64,000 nt of DNA from Zoogloea sp. LCSB751 (GTDB taxonomy: Bacteria > Pseudomonadota > Gammaproteobacteria > Burkholderiales > Rhodocyclaceae), in assembly GCF_002028455.1 (NCBI RefSeq), contig NZ_MWUM01000007.1, positions 124,001 to 188,000 of the forward strand. The letters run 5' to 3'. This document shows, piece after piece, positions 22,796 to 31,194 of this stretch (position 1 is the first letter of the stretch; each line of letters begins with the position of its first letter). The notes under the pieces were generated by a model that worked only from the letters and a program-made list of their open reading frames with translations, made no database searches and had not been told where the DNA came from. A program made the translations under genes and the position numbers.

Positions 22796-24127
22796 TTACT
22801 CAGTGGTCTCCGCTTTCTTGCGCGGCCGCCGGGCACGCGGTGCCGACTTGCGGGCCTCGTCACCAGGCGGCGGAACGACGGCCGTGGCCGCTTCGACGGC
22901 AGCGACCTTCACAGGCCTGGCGGTCTTGCGTTTGGCCCGCTCGGGGCGGGCAGAAGACACGGGCGGAGCAGCCGCTTCAACGGCTGGAGCCGGCACCGCG
23001 ACCGCTTCCTGGCCCGCAGCAGGCGTCGTGGGTTCGACAGCCCCGACCTCAGTCTCACTCCTGGCACCCCGACGCCCCCTGCCACGCTTGGCAGCCCCCG
23101 TCTGGGCCTCTTCCGCCGGAATCACCACCGGCTGCACCTGCTCCGGCAGCACGACGGACGTTGCCTCGGCGGCAGGCTTGCTGCGCCGGCCTTTTGGCGC
23201 CCTGCGCGGCTTTTCTGCGGTGACTTCAGCAAAAACGGGCACGGTGGCGGCCGGCGCTTCGACGCTCAACACAACGGCTGTTTCGTGGACAGTGGCTACC
23301 GGTGCCCCCGCCCGGCGATAGACGTAGGTACCGGACTTCTCGTCCCGTCCGACCTCCAGCAATCCACGGGATTGGGCCTCGTCCAGCAGGTTGCCGAAGG
23401 CCTTGAAGCCGAAACGAGTCTCGCTGAAATCCGGCTTGCGGCGCTTGATCGCGTCCTTAAGTACCGAGGCCCAGATCTTGCCGGTGTCGCCGCGCTCTGC
23501 GAGCAACGCGTCGAAGGTTTCGACCGCCATGTCGACAGCCCGGCTACGTCGGGCTTCAAGTTCTTCCCGGCGGCGCTTCTCTTCCTCAGGGCTGCGACGC
23601 ACCTGGGGCTGGGCCTCCTTCGGCTCGCGCTTGGCTACCGCTTGGCGGGTTTCCCGCACAAGGTCGTCGTAGAAGATGAACTCGTCACAGTTGGCAATGA
23701 GCAGATCCGAGGTGGACTGTTTCACCCCAACGCCAATCACCTGCTTGGCGTTCTCGCGCAGCTTGGACACCAGCGGCGAAAAGTCGGAATCGCCGCTGAT
23801 GATGACGAAAGTATTGACGTGGCTCTTGGTATAGCAAAGGTCGAGGGCGTCCACCACCAGGCGGATGTCGGCGGAATTCTTGCCCGACTGGCGCACGTGC
23901 GGGATCTCGATGAGCTCGAAATTAGCCTCGTGCATGCCGGCCTTGAAGCCCTTGTAGCGCTCCCAGTCGCAATAAGCCTTCTTGACGACGATGCTGCCCT
24001 TCAGCAGCAGGCGCTCAAGGACCAGCTTGATGTCGAATTTCTCGTACTTCGCATCGCGCACGCCAAGGGCGACGTTCTCGAAGTCGCAGAACAGGGCCAT
24101 GCTGACGTTGTCGGGAGAGGTGGCCAT
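22796..24127 (-). CDS. NYN-domain RNase-like protein with OST-HTH/LOTUS domain and basic tail
   Basis: A 443-residue protein. Residues 8-150 form a NYN (LabA/PIN-like) domain with the acidic residues of the putative nuclease site in CDFENV, SADIRLVVDAL and SGDSDFSPLV. A charged linker (about 170-200) leads to a LOTUS/OST-HTH-type winged helix (about 200-275: DAIKRRKPDFSETRFGFKAFGNLL), a fold that binds RNA in other proteins. The last 165 residues are a low-complexity Ala/Pro/Val tail studded with basic clusters such as RRAPKGRRSKP, suggesting nucleic-acid or ribosome binding. AGGAA precedes the start by eight bases. The likely role is RNA cleavage or surveillance. Confidence 0.82.
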   Translation of the reverse strand: MATSPDNVSMALFCDFENVALGVRDAKYEKFDIKLVLERLLLKGSIVVKKAYCDWERYKGFKAGMHEANFELIEIPHVRQSGKNSADIRLVVDALDLCYTKSHVNTFVIISGDSDFSPLVSKLRENAKQVIGVGVKQSTSDLLIANCDEFIFYDDLVRETRQAVAKREPKEAQPQVRRSPEEEKRRREELEARRSRAVDMAVETFDALLAERGDTGKIWASVLKDAIKRRKPDFSETRFGFKAFGNLLDEAQSRGLLEVGRDEKSGTYVYRRAGAPVATVHETAVVLSVEAPAATVPVFAEVTAEKPRRAPKGRRSKPAAEATSVVLPEQVQPVVIPAEEAQTGAAKRGRGRRGARSETEVGAVEPTTPAAGQEAVAVPAPAVEAAAPPVSSARPERAKRKTARPVKVAAVEAATAVVPPPGDEARKSAPRARRPRKKAETTE

Positions 24128-24246
24128 GGGGAAATTCCTAAAATGGGCGAATGTGTCGGCAGAGTACGCGCAAATCGGTGCGCTGAGACAGGCAAGTACC
24201 CTCGCAGGAGTGAATTCAATCATCCAAAGAGGTTTCAGAAGTCCGT

Positions 24247-24264
24247 GGGCGAATGAATTCGCCC
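24247..24264. repeat. Hairpin of the GAATGAATTC repeat family (copy 3)
   Basis: GGGCGAA, TGAA, TTCGCCC followed by CCAACAGG: the same core and flank as the hairpin after ilvA. It lies between two minus-strand genes, just after the end of the GspE-type ATPase gene. Confidence 0.65.
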
Positions 24265-24272
24265 CAACAGGT

Positions 24273-26087
24273 TCAGCGCCCCTGATCGGACTCTGCCGGC
24301 GGCGCAACCTTGACAACTTCTTCGAGCGTGGTGATGCCGGCCGCCACCTTGAGGGCGCCGGACAGGCGCAGGGGCTTCATGCCCTCCCGGATCGCCAGGT
24401 CACGGATCCGCGCCAGATCCACCTCTTTGCCGATCGCCTTGCGGATTTCCGGCGACATCAGCAGGATCTCGTACAAGCCGATGCGTCCCATGTAGCCGGT
24501 CATGCGGCATTCGATGCAGCCCACCGCCCTGTGGATGCGGGCCGGCCGCGTCGCCTTCCACGGCGTCACCAGGTGATCCCAGATCGCCTCCTCCTCGGAC
24601 GTCATCGGCTGGGATTCCTTGCAATGAGGACACAGCACGCGCACCAGGCGCTGGGCCATGATGCCGAGCACGGTTGCGTTGATCAGGTAAGCCGGCGCAC
24701 CCAGATCGAGCAGGCGGGTCACCGCCGACGGTGCGTCGTTGGTGTGCAGCGTGGACAACACCAGGTGCCCGGTGAGCGCGGCCTGGATCGCCATTTCCGT
24801 GGTTTCAAGGTCACGGATCTCACCGACCATGATGATGTCCGGATCCTGCCGCATCAGCGCCCGGACGCCTTCGGCAAAACCCAGGTCGATCGCCTGGTGT
24901 ACCTGCATCTGGTTGAAGCTCGGTTCGACCATCTCGATCGGATCCTCGATCGTGCACACATTCACCTCAGGCGTGGCGAGCTGCTTGAGTGTCGAATAGA
25001 GGGTCGTGGTCTTGCCGGAACCGGTCGGCCCGGTGACCAGGATGACGCCATGAGGCTGGCTCGAAATGGCCTGCCAGCGGGCCTGGTCGGCGTCGGAGAA
25101 GCCCAGTTCGGCCATGTTGCGGACCAGCACATCGGGATCGAAGATCCGCATCACGAGCTTTTCGCCGAAGGCGGTAGGCAGCGTGGACAGCCGCAGCTCA
25201 ACTTCCTTGCCGCTGGTGACGCGCGTCTTTACCCGGCCGTCCTGCGGACGGCGCTTCTCCACCACGTCCATCCGACCGAGGATCTTGATACGGCTAGTCA
25301 CCGCTGCCAGCACGCTCATCGGCATCTGGTAAACCTGGTGCAGCACACCGTCGATGCGGAAACGCACCAAGCCCATCTCACGCCGGGGTTCGATGTGAAT
25401 ATCGCTGGCCCGTTGCTCGAAGGCGTACTGCCACAACCAGTCCACGATGTTGACGATATGGCGGTCGTTGGCGTCGTACTGGCGATTGACCTGCCCCAGT
25501 TCCACCAGCTGCTCGAAGGATGATCCGCTTCCGTGACCGCTGCTCTGGGCCGCCTTCTTGACCGAACGCGCCAGATTGTAGAACTCCACCAGGTAGCGCG
25601 CCACGTCGGCCGGGTTGGCAATGACCCGGCGGATCTCCTTCTTCAGGATCCCGGCGACTTCCTTTTCCCATTCCCGCAGAAAGGGCTGTGTCGTCGCCAC
25701 CACCACTTCACGCAGGCCAACCTCCAGCGGCAGCACGCCAAAGCGTGTCGCATAGGCCGATGACATTACCGCCGTGACTGCTGCAAAATCGATCTTCAAC
25801 GGATCGATGCGCATGTAATCGAGCCCGACCCGACTGGCCAGCCACTCGCTCAGCATTTCCAGGGTCAAAACCTGATGGGGAAGCTGTCTGGCGGACCATT
25901 TCTGGCTGGCCACAACGACCAAGGGATGCACGTCGGCAGCCTTCTTGGCCTGGGCGATACGCAACGCATCGGCTTCGGCCGGATCGACAAGCTGATCGCC
26001 CACCAGCATGTCGAGCACTTCGGCGAGGGTCAGTCTGTGTTCGGAAATGTCGGCCGCAGCCGCAGCGTATCGGGACATGGGCAACAT
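24273..26087 (-). CDS. GspE/PilB-family secretion ATPase, orphan
   Basis: A 604-residue type II secretion/type IV pilus-family ATPase. After an MshE/GspE-type N-terminal domain come Walker A GPTGSGKTTT, the Asp box TIEDPIEM, Walker B ALMRQDPDIIMVGEIRD and the His box LSTLHTND. A tetracysteine zinc site of the GspE type follows (CPHCKES and CIECRMTG). It would hexamerise at the inner membrane to drive pilus or pseudopilus assembly. No GspF/PilC, pilin or secretin genes are adjacent, so it is either an orphan or part of a dispersed system. A second possible start lies three codons inside. Confidence 0.88.
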   Translation of the reverse strand: MLPMSRYAAAAADISEHRLTLAEVLDMLVGDQLVDPAEADALRIAQAKKAADVHPLVVVASQKWSARQLPHQVLTLEMLSEWLASRVGLDYMRIDPLKIDFAAVTAVMSSAYATRFGVLPLEVGLREVVVATTQPFLREWEKEVAGILKKEIRRVIANPADVARYLVEFYNLARSVKKAAQSSGHGSGSSFEQLVELGQVNRQYDANDRHIVNIVDWLWQYAFEQRASDIHIEPRREMGLVRFRIDGVLHQVYQMPMSVLAAVTSRIKILGRMDVVEKRRPQDGRVKTRVTSGKEVELRLSTLPTAFGEKLVMRIFDPDVLVRNMAELGFSDADQARWQAISSQPHGVILVTGPTGSGKTTTLYSTLKQLATPEVNVCTIEDPIEMVEPSFNQMQVHQAIDLGFAEGVRALMRQDPDIIMVGEIRDLETTEMAIQAALTGHLVLSTLHTNDAPSAVTRLLDLGAPAYLINATVLGIMAQRLVRVLCPHCKESQPMTSEEEAIWDHLVTPWKATRPARIHRAVGCIECRMTGYMGRIGLYEILLMSPEIRKAIGKEVDLARIRDLAIREGMKPLRLSGALKVAAGITTLEEVVKVAPPAESDQGR

Positions 26088-26214
26088 GGAATGGACAGGA
26101 AGGCCGGGGAAGAGCGCCCCCGCTCCCTGCCGAAAATCGGACGCGACCCAAGCATAACGGCATGTTCCCTCAAACAGCCAGACATTTGCACCATTTTACG
26201 CCACTACCGACAAG

Positions 26215-26331
26215 CTACCAGCCCCGGTAGCCCCGCTCATAACCCCTCTGATAACCCGGACCTGCCGGCACAACGACGCAGCCCCCCAACATGGCGGTGA
26301 AAATAATGCCGCAGACAAGACCCTTTTTCAT
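26215..26331 (-). CDS. Small lipoprotein, 38 residues
   Basis: A very short gene with a good ribosome site (GGAG, seven bases) and a textbook lipoprotein signal: MKKGLVCG, hydrophobic core, lipobox LGGC at residues 15-18. The mature peptide would be about 21 residues, rich in Gly, Tyr and Arg (GYQRGYERGYRGW). Such tiny Gly/Tyr/Arg lipoproteins are often annotated as hypothetical. It fills most of the gap between the secretion ATPase and the ComEA-like gene; the remaining flanks of that gap show nothing else clear. Confidence 0.65.
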   Translation of the reverse strand: MKKGLVCGIIFTAMLGGCVVVPAGPGYQRGYERGYRGW

Positions 26332-26480
26332 GACAGTGCTCCGGTAATCGGTTGGTGTTCCCACTTAACGCACGAGGTCCCCATTTGGTTGGTAGCAAAC
26401 AATCTCCAAATGTTGCCGCCCATATTGATGACGTTGGTATTTACCTGCACAATAACTATGTCATTAACAAGGAGACCCAC

Positions 26481-26753
26481 ATGAAGCACATCCTGTCCTT
26501 CCTCGGCTTGTCCCTCGCCGGAATCCATCTGGCACTGGCGGCCGTCAACATCAACACCGCAACGCAGGGCGAACTCGATGGCGTGAAAGGCATCGGCCCC
26601 TCCAAAGCCCAGGCGATCATTGATTACCGGACCAAGAACGGCCCTTTCAAGAGCCTCGAAGATCTGAAGAACGTGAAGGGTTTTGGCGACAAGAGCATCG
26701 CCAAGCTGAAGGGCGAGCTGAGCGTTGCCGGCGGAGATAGCGGCAAGAAGTGA
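26481..26753 (+). CDS. ComEA-like helix-hairpin-helix DNA-binding protein
   Basis: A 90-residue exported protein: a signal peptide (cleavage near residue 20) followed by one ComEA-type helix-hairpin-helix pair (NINTATQGELDGVKGIGPSKAQAIIDYR, then DLKNVKGFGDKSIAKLK). Such short ComEA proteins bind incoming DNA in the periplasm in natural transformation. AAGGAG lies ahead of the start. The nearby pilus-type ATPase could belong to the same uptake process, but this is inference. Confidence 0.88.
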   Translation: MKHILSFLGLSLAGIHLALAAVNINTATQGELDGVKGIGPSKAQAIIDYRTKNGPFKSLEDLKNVKGFGDKSIAKLKGELSVAGGDSGKK

Positions 26754-26763
26754 GCCTTCAGTG

Positions 26764-26851
26764 GCGGAAGGCATGACGAACACGGCAAACGGCAGTACTG
26801 TTGGCAACTGCCGCATTTCTCGGATTCACTGGAGTCAGCCATGCCTTCCGC
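26764..26851 (+). promoter_or_regulatory. Leader with long hairpin enclosing the next start codon
   Basis: GCGGAAGGCATG (26764-26775) is the exact reverse complement of CATGCCTTCCGC (26840-26851), whose ATG starts the lipoprotein gene. Inside, GGCAGT and ACTGCC form a second stem. Folded, the start codon would be hidden. Confidence 0.5.
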
Positions 26852-27068
26852 ATCCATTCCCCGCCTTGCCATACTGTCGATGACACTTTTTCTGACCGCC
26901 TGCGGCATTTCCGACAGCGGTTCAGCGGCAGTCACAGCCGCGCAACTCAAGGCCCGCGAGGCCGAGCAGGCCAAGGCGGCCAAGGCCCAGATCGAGCAAC
27001 AGCTCGACGCGGCGAACCGCCAGGCCGAAGAAAGGCGAAAGCAAATCGACGCCGCAACCCGACAGTAA
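26841..27068 (+). CDS. Small coiled-coil lipoprotein
   Basis: A 75-residue protein with a lipoprotein signal and lipobox LTAC (residues 18-21). The mature part is an Ala/Lys/Gln/Glu-rich helix (AREAEQAKAAKAQIEQQLDA) predicted to be a coiled coil, resembling small Lpp-type lipoproteins. GGAG precedes the start by eight bases. Its start codon lies within a large inverted repeat, see the leader entry. Confidence 0.75.
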   Translation: MPSASIPRLAILSMTLFLTACGISDSGSAAVTAAQLKAREAEQAKAAKAQIEQQLDAANRQAEERRKQIDAATRQ

Positions 27069-27089
27069 GAGACTGAAGTACAAACAAAT

Positions 27090-27926
27090 TTGTCGGAAGT
27101 CAGCTTCATTTTTCTGGGCGCCGCCATACTGGCCGTATGGTGGCCCGCTGCTACGCGCATCCCCCCATGGGCCATTCTGTTCGCATTCTCTCTAGCCTGC
27201 GGCCTGGTAGGTGGAATCATCGCCCCCGCTGCGCTTCCAGGTCTGGCCTTTCTGATCCTGGCCTGCCTGGCTTCCGTTCGACGCTTCCCGAAAACTGGCT
27301 ATGGGACTGCCGGCGCCTTCGCACTGATCCTGGCCCTGCACGCCTGGCCCGGATTTCATCCGCTGACCATCGTCGACAAGGTTGTGCTGGCCCCTGGTGC
27401 CCTGCCCTTCACGCTTCGGGCCAATTTCGACAAGGCCGCCGCCGGACTGCTATTGCTGGTATTTTTTGGCCAACGTTGCCGATCTTTAGTAGAAATCCGC
27501 CGAATTTTAGGACTATTGCTGCTATTTTCAGGTTTCGGAGCAATTTCGACGATCGGCCTCGCATGGCTGGCGGGATTTGTGCGCCCGGATTTGAAATGGC
27601 CTGCGTTTGCCAGCCATTTCGTCGCGATCAACCTGCTCTTCACCTGCGTCGCCGAAGAATGCTTCTTCCGCGGTCTGATTCAGGAAAAGCTGCACGGGCT
27701 ATGCAGTAAGCAGGGAAAAATCGTCCCCATAACGCTCTCGGCAGCCTTGTTCGGCGCCGCCCATCTCGCTGGCGGGGCACTCTATGCAGGACTCGCCATC
27801 ATTGCCGGCTTCACTTACGCATGGGCATATGCATGCACAAGGCGCATTGAAGCCGCCATTTTTGTGCACTTTATCGTCAACTTGGCGCATTTTATTGGTT
27901 TCAGCTACCCAGGCCTGGGTAGCTGA
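27090..27926 (+). CDS. CPBP-family intramembrane metalloprotease
   Basis: A roughly 278-residue polytopic membrane protein with the CPBP/Abi motifs: EECFFRG (motif 1), then FGAAHLAGG (motif 2) and a conserved FVHFIVN (motif 3). These supply the zinc-binding Glu and His residues of CAAX-type proteases. No ATG fits well, and TTG at 27090 is an uncertain start. Its last codons form half of a 34-bp palindrome. Bacteriocin immunity or protein processing are family possibilities; nothing nearby decides between them. Confidence 0.75.
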   Translation: MSEVSFIFLGAAILAVWWPAATRIPPWAILFAFSLACGLVGGIIAPAALPGLAFLILACLASVRRFPKTGYGTAGAFALILALHAWPGFHPLTIVDKVVLAPGALPFTLRANFDKAAAGLLLLVFFGQRCRSLVEIRRILGLLLLFSGFGAISTIGLAWLAGFVRPDLKWPAFASHFVAINLLFTCVAEECFFRGLIQEKLHGLCSKQGKIVPITLSAALFGAAHLAGGALYAGLAIIAGFTYAWAYACTRRIEAAIFVHFIVNLAHFIGFSYPGLGS

Positions 27927-27930
27927 AACC
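27897..27930. terminator. 34-bp perfect palindrome across the CPBP stop codon
   Basis: GGTTTCAGCTACCCAGG (27897-27913) is followed directly by its exact reverse complement. It includes the last nine codons' tail and TGA of the CPBP gene and ends three bases before the convergent aminotransferase stop. It probably ends transcription on both strands. Confidence 0.6.
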
Positions 27931-27933
27931 CCG

Positions 27934-29067
27934 TCACGGGCGAAGTACCGCCTCCAGGGCAGACAGGCACAGGGCAATATTGGCAGGACGGCTTGAATGC
28001 CCCATCAAGCCGATGCGCCAAACCTTACCGGCCAGAACCCCCAGACCCGCCCCGATTTCCAGTCCAAACTCGGTGAGCAGGCGACCCCGAGCCGCGGCCT
28101 CATCAATGCCTTCTGGTATCCAGACCGTATTGAGCTGGGGCAAACGTGCATCTTCACGGACGACAAAACGCAATCCCAGCGCTTCCAGCCCGGCTCGCAG
28201 GCGCAGATGGTTGTCCCAATGGCGTCGCCAGACGTTTTCCAGCCCTTCCTCGGCGAGCAAAACCAGGGATTCGTGCAGACCGTAGAGCGGATTGACCGGT
28301 GCGGTGTGGTGATAAGTCCGCTTGGCGCCGCTCCAATATCCCAACACCAGGCTCAAATCCTGGAACCAGCTCGGGCATGGCGTCTTTCGATTGCGAATCC
28401 GCTCCACGGCCGCGTCCGAAAAACTGACCGGGGACAGGCCGGGCGTGGATGACAGGCATTTCTGGCTACCCGAATAGGCGGCATCGATCCCCCATTCATC
28501 GAGCAGCACCGGCACCCCCCCCAGGGACGTGACGCAATCCATGATCGTCAGTGCACCAAAACGGCGGGCGATAGCCGCCAGTGCCGATGCATCGGACAAA
28601 GCACCGGTCGAGGTCTCCGCATGCACGAAAGCCAGTAAGGCTGCGTCGGGATTGGTGCTGAAAGCGTCCTCCACCTTGGCCGGATCGACCGGATTTCCCC
28701 AGGGATCTTCGACGATTACCGGCACACCACCGATCCGGCGCACGTTTTCGGCCATGCGCTGACCAAAAACGCCATTGATACAGACGATGACCTTGTCGCC
28801 AGGGCTGACCAGATTGACGAAACAGCTTTCCATCCCTACCGAACCGGGGGCAGACAAGGGGAACGTCAGCGCGTTTTCGGTCTGGAAAGCATAACGCAAC
28901 AAGCTCTTCAGCTCGTCCATCATGCCGACAAAGTCCGGATCGAGGTGACCAATGGTCGGCCGGGCCAGTGCGGCAAGCACCCTTGGCGGTACATCGGACG
29001 GGCCGGGCCCCATCAAGGTACGTACCGGCGGTTGAAAAGAACGGATTTCGGGACGTGCGACCGTCAT
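27934..29067 (-). CDS. Class V aminotransferase (alanine-glyoxylate / serine-pyruvate type)
   Basis: A 377-residue PLP enzyme of the AGXT/serine-glyoxylate aminotransferase family. It begins with the family's LMGPGPSDVPPRVLAA and has SAPGSVGMES, HAETSTGALSD and the PLP lysine in AYSGSQKCLSSTPG. The C-terminus (VWRIGLMGHSSRPANI) matches the family. It would transfer amino groups from serine or alanine to glyoxylate or pyruvate. AGGAGA precedes the start. Confidence 0.9.
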   Translation of the reverse strand: MTVARPEIRSFQPPVRTLMGPGPSDVPPRVLAALARPTIGHLDPDFVGMMDELKSLLRYAFQTENALTFPLSAPGSVGMESCFVNLVSPGDKVIVCINGVFGQRMAENVRRIGGVPVIVEDPWGNPVDPAKVEDAFSTNPDAALLAFVHAETSTGALSDASALAAIARRFGALTIMDCVTSLGGVPVLLDEWGIDAAYSGSQKCLSSTPGLSPVSFSDAAVERIRNRKTPCPSWFQDLSLVLGYWSGAKRTYHHTAPVNPLYGLHESLVLLAEEGLENVWRRHWDNHLRLRAGLEALGLRFVVREDARLPQLNTVWIPEGIDEAAARGRLLTEFGLEIGAGLGVLAGKVWRIGLMGHSSRPANIALCLSALEAVLRP

Positions 29068-29110
29068 GGCTTCTCCTGAAGTCAGTCTGAAATACCGCGG
29101 GCGAAACTGC

Positions 29111-29584
29111 CTATTGAGGCCGCCCGTTGGCTGCAATCATGCGGATGATGCGCACTGTATCCACGTCCGACTCTCGATACGCGGATTTGACGAATTCGGA
29201 CACCTGTACCACTTCCCCCTCCGCGGCGTTTTCCGACAGTGTCGTCTGGTACGTGAAGCGGAGAAAAAGCCGCGTCGAATCAGGGGTTTCGAGACGAATC
29301 GTGAGTGTTCCGCCGGCGTGCTGGGCCGTTGCCCGCGACTCGAAGCACATCCACTCGAGATGACGATATGTAACCGTGTCCCGGATACTGGCCTGGCCGA
29401 AGTGAAGGATCCGTTCCACCTGTCCATCGCTGCGGGACAGGATCTCGCAGCGATCCAGCCCAGGCAGAAAAATCCCCGGCTCTTCCACCCGGAACATCAG
29501 ACCGGTCCATACCTGTTCACGCGTCAGGGTCTCGATGAGTGGGTTGAGGGGATTGTTGATCTCGATGAGATGTTCGAAATGCAA
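29111..29584 (-). CDS. AtaL-like SRPBCC protein (DUF1857 type)
   Basis: A 157-residue protein resembling the AtaL-like SRPBCC (START) family: HFEHLIEINNPLNP, LTREQVWTGLMFR and LRFTYQT. These are hydrophobic-cavity folds of unknown function. There is no ATG in a suitable position; TTG at 29584 with GGGAG seven bases upstream is chosen. It lies between an EamA transporter and the aminotransferase on the same strand. Confidence 0.75.
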   Translation of the reverse strand: MHFEHLIEINNPLNPLIETLTREQVWTGLMFRVEEPGIFLPGLDRCEILSRSDGQVERILHFGQASIRDTVTYRHLEWMCFESRATAQHAGGTLTIRLETPDSTRLFLRFTYQTTLSENAAEGEVVQVSEFVKSAYRESDVDTVRIIRMIAANGRPQ

Positions 29585-29613
29585 GAGGTGGCTCCCTAGG
29601 TTCGTCGCGCAGT

Positions 29614-30519
29614 TTAGCGTCGATTCAAGCCCGTCGTCAGCCAAATACCACTGAGAATCATGCCGATCCCAAAGAAATGGTACGGCTGCGGCACTTCGCC
29701 GAGAAAGATTGCAGCCAGGATCGTGCCAAAAACCGGCATCAGATGGATGAACAACCCTCCCTTGGCTGCACCCACTTCGGCAACGGCCCGGTTGTAAAAC
29801 ACGTAGCCAAGAAAGGCCGGGAAGATTCCGGTGTAGGCAATGCCTGCAAACGCCACCGGCACCGGGTGCAGAACAGCGCCCGAGGCCAGCTCCCGCCACG
29901 CAAACGGCAGCAACATCGCCAGGCCAATCGCCGTCAACGCCGCCAGAAGTGCCATTGGATGCACTCCGGCAGGGCGCCAGCGTAGGCCCAGGGTGTAAAA
30001 CGCCCACGACAAGACCGCCGCCAGCATCCAGACATCCCCGACATTCAGACTCAATCGGGCCAGGATGGCCGGATCGCCCCGGCTGACGATGGTCAGCACA
30101 CCGCCGAAAGAAACCCCGACACCAACGAGTTCTAAACCCTTCGCCCGGTGACCGAACAGCCAGGAGATCGCAACGATCGCAATCGGGATGAAGGAATTCA
30201 ACAGCGCGGCATTGGTGGCCGTGGTGTGGGTGAGCGCAATGTAGGCCAACGTGTTGTACGCACCAACCCCCAGAACACCGAGCACCAGGAGTACGGCCCA
30301 CTGCCGGTAATCCAGTCCTTTCAGAGTGTGTCTATGAGGCCAGGCAAAGGGCAGCGTCAGCAGAAAAGCAAAGATCCAGCGCCCGACAGCCAGCGAAAAC
30401 GGGGGGACCAACTCCCTCAGCGCTCGTCCGACCACCATGTTGCCAGACCAAAACAGGACGGTGAGCGTCAACAGGAGGTAGGGATGCCCTGGAAAAGTTG
30501 AGTAGCGGCGGTCAGACAC
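29614..30519 (-). CDS. EamA/DMT family transporter
   Basis: A roughly 301-residue ten-helix transporter with two EamA repeats (TVLFWSGNMVVGRAL; AFAGIAYTGIFPAFLGYVFYN, FLGEVPQPYHFFGIGMILSG). GTG at 30519 gives the usual N-terminus; an ATG 22 codons upstream adds a non-hydrophobic extension with no ribosome site. Substrate unknown. Confidence 0.82.
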   Translation of the reverse strand: MSDRRYSTFPGHPYLLLTLTVLFWSGNMVVGRALRELVPPFSLAVGRWIFAFLLTLPFAWPHRHTLKGLDYRQWAVLLVLGVLGVGAYNTLAYIALTHTTATNAALLNSFIPIAIVAISWLFGHRAKGLELVGVGVSFGGVLTIVSRGDPAILARLSLNVGDVWMLAAVLSWAFYTLGLRWRPAGVHPMALLAALTAIGLAMLLPFAWRELASGAVLHPVPVAFAGIAYTGIFPAFLGYVFYNRAVAEVGAAKGGLFIHLMPVFGTILAAIFLGEVPQPYHFFGIGMILSGIWLTTGLNRR

Positions 30520-30867
30520 AAGATGATTTCTGGATGCGTGGACGCGGATTATCGATGAGAACCAGCATTTCGACACGATGCCCATTTCAGGGGCTGGTTG
30601 GTGTTCTTCCGGAAAAACAGGGGGAGTGTTTTGTTCTTATGTTTTCTTTATATATATAAGACTCTGTTAACTGTGTACCGCCATTTTCTGTGGAAAACCC
30701 ATAAAAATCATTTAAATTCATTTATTTAAATGATGTAAAAGGTTCTGGAAAAAAGCTGAACGTGCACGGGACAAAATGGGGAGGAAAATCTTGCCTCCCT
30801 TGGATTCGTGGTTTGTCCACATTTTCTGCGACTGTTTACCGTCCTTTTGTGCACAAGCCTCAAGGCT
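30520..30867. other. AT-rich intergenic region, repeat copy A
   Basis: No gene is seen. The stretch is much more AT-rich than its surroundings and contains TATATATATAAG (30649-30660), an AT palindrome near 30710-30740, GAGGAAA (30781-30787) and DnaA-box-like sites at 30689, 30813 and 30847. The same elements recur in the same order about 560 bases on. Confidence 0.6.
30640..30860 (+). repeat. AT-rich repeat with DnaA-box-like sites, copy A
   Basis: Ordered elements: TATATATATAAG, TGTGGAAAA (reverse of TTTTCCACA), GAGGAAAATCTTGCCTC, TTGTCCACA and the palindromic TTGTGCACAA. Each of the nine-base sites differs by one base from TTATNCACA. Paired with copy B. Confidence 0.55.
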
Positions 30868-31137
30868 TCAGAAGGTTTCTGTTAGCGGATATTTGCGAGA
30901 GAAGTAGAGGTACGCCCGGTGGAGATGACGTCGCCGGAGAAAATCGAGCCGGGCATCGGCTGCCGAGAGCTGATCCTTGAACATCTGATGAATCAGGTAG
31001 AGCCCCTGTTGTGTTTTCAACAGCTCTTTTGCAAGTCCATGGGCTTGATCATCTGGCAGACCTGTCGCCTCGCCTATGATCTGTACGGTTTCCCAGTCCA
31101 CATCGATGAAATCCAGCAGATCGGTGATCGAGAGCAT
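30868..31137 (-). CDS. Unknown 89-residue protein
   Basis: Not recognised. A small cytoplasmic-looking protein with AAGGA six bases before its ATG, so expression is plausible. It starts with an acidic segment (SITDLLDFIDVDWETVQIIGE), a helical middle (DDQAHGLAKELLKTQQGLYLIHQMFKDQL) and a basic C-terminus (RLDFLRRRHLHRAYLYFSRK). It lies between the two copies of the AT-rich repeat. A nucleic-acid-binding or regulatory role is possible but unsupported. Confidence 0.55.
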   Translation of the reverse strand: MLSITDLLDFIDVDWETVQIIGEATGLPDDQAHGLAKELLKTQQGLYLIHQMFKDQLSAADARLDFLRRRHLHRAYLYFSRKYPLTETF

Positions 31138-31194
31138 GAGGGTTCCTTCGCCGTCCGGTTGGCCTGTTTTGTTGGGTCCAGGTTGGTAGAGATT

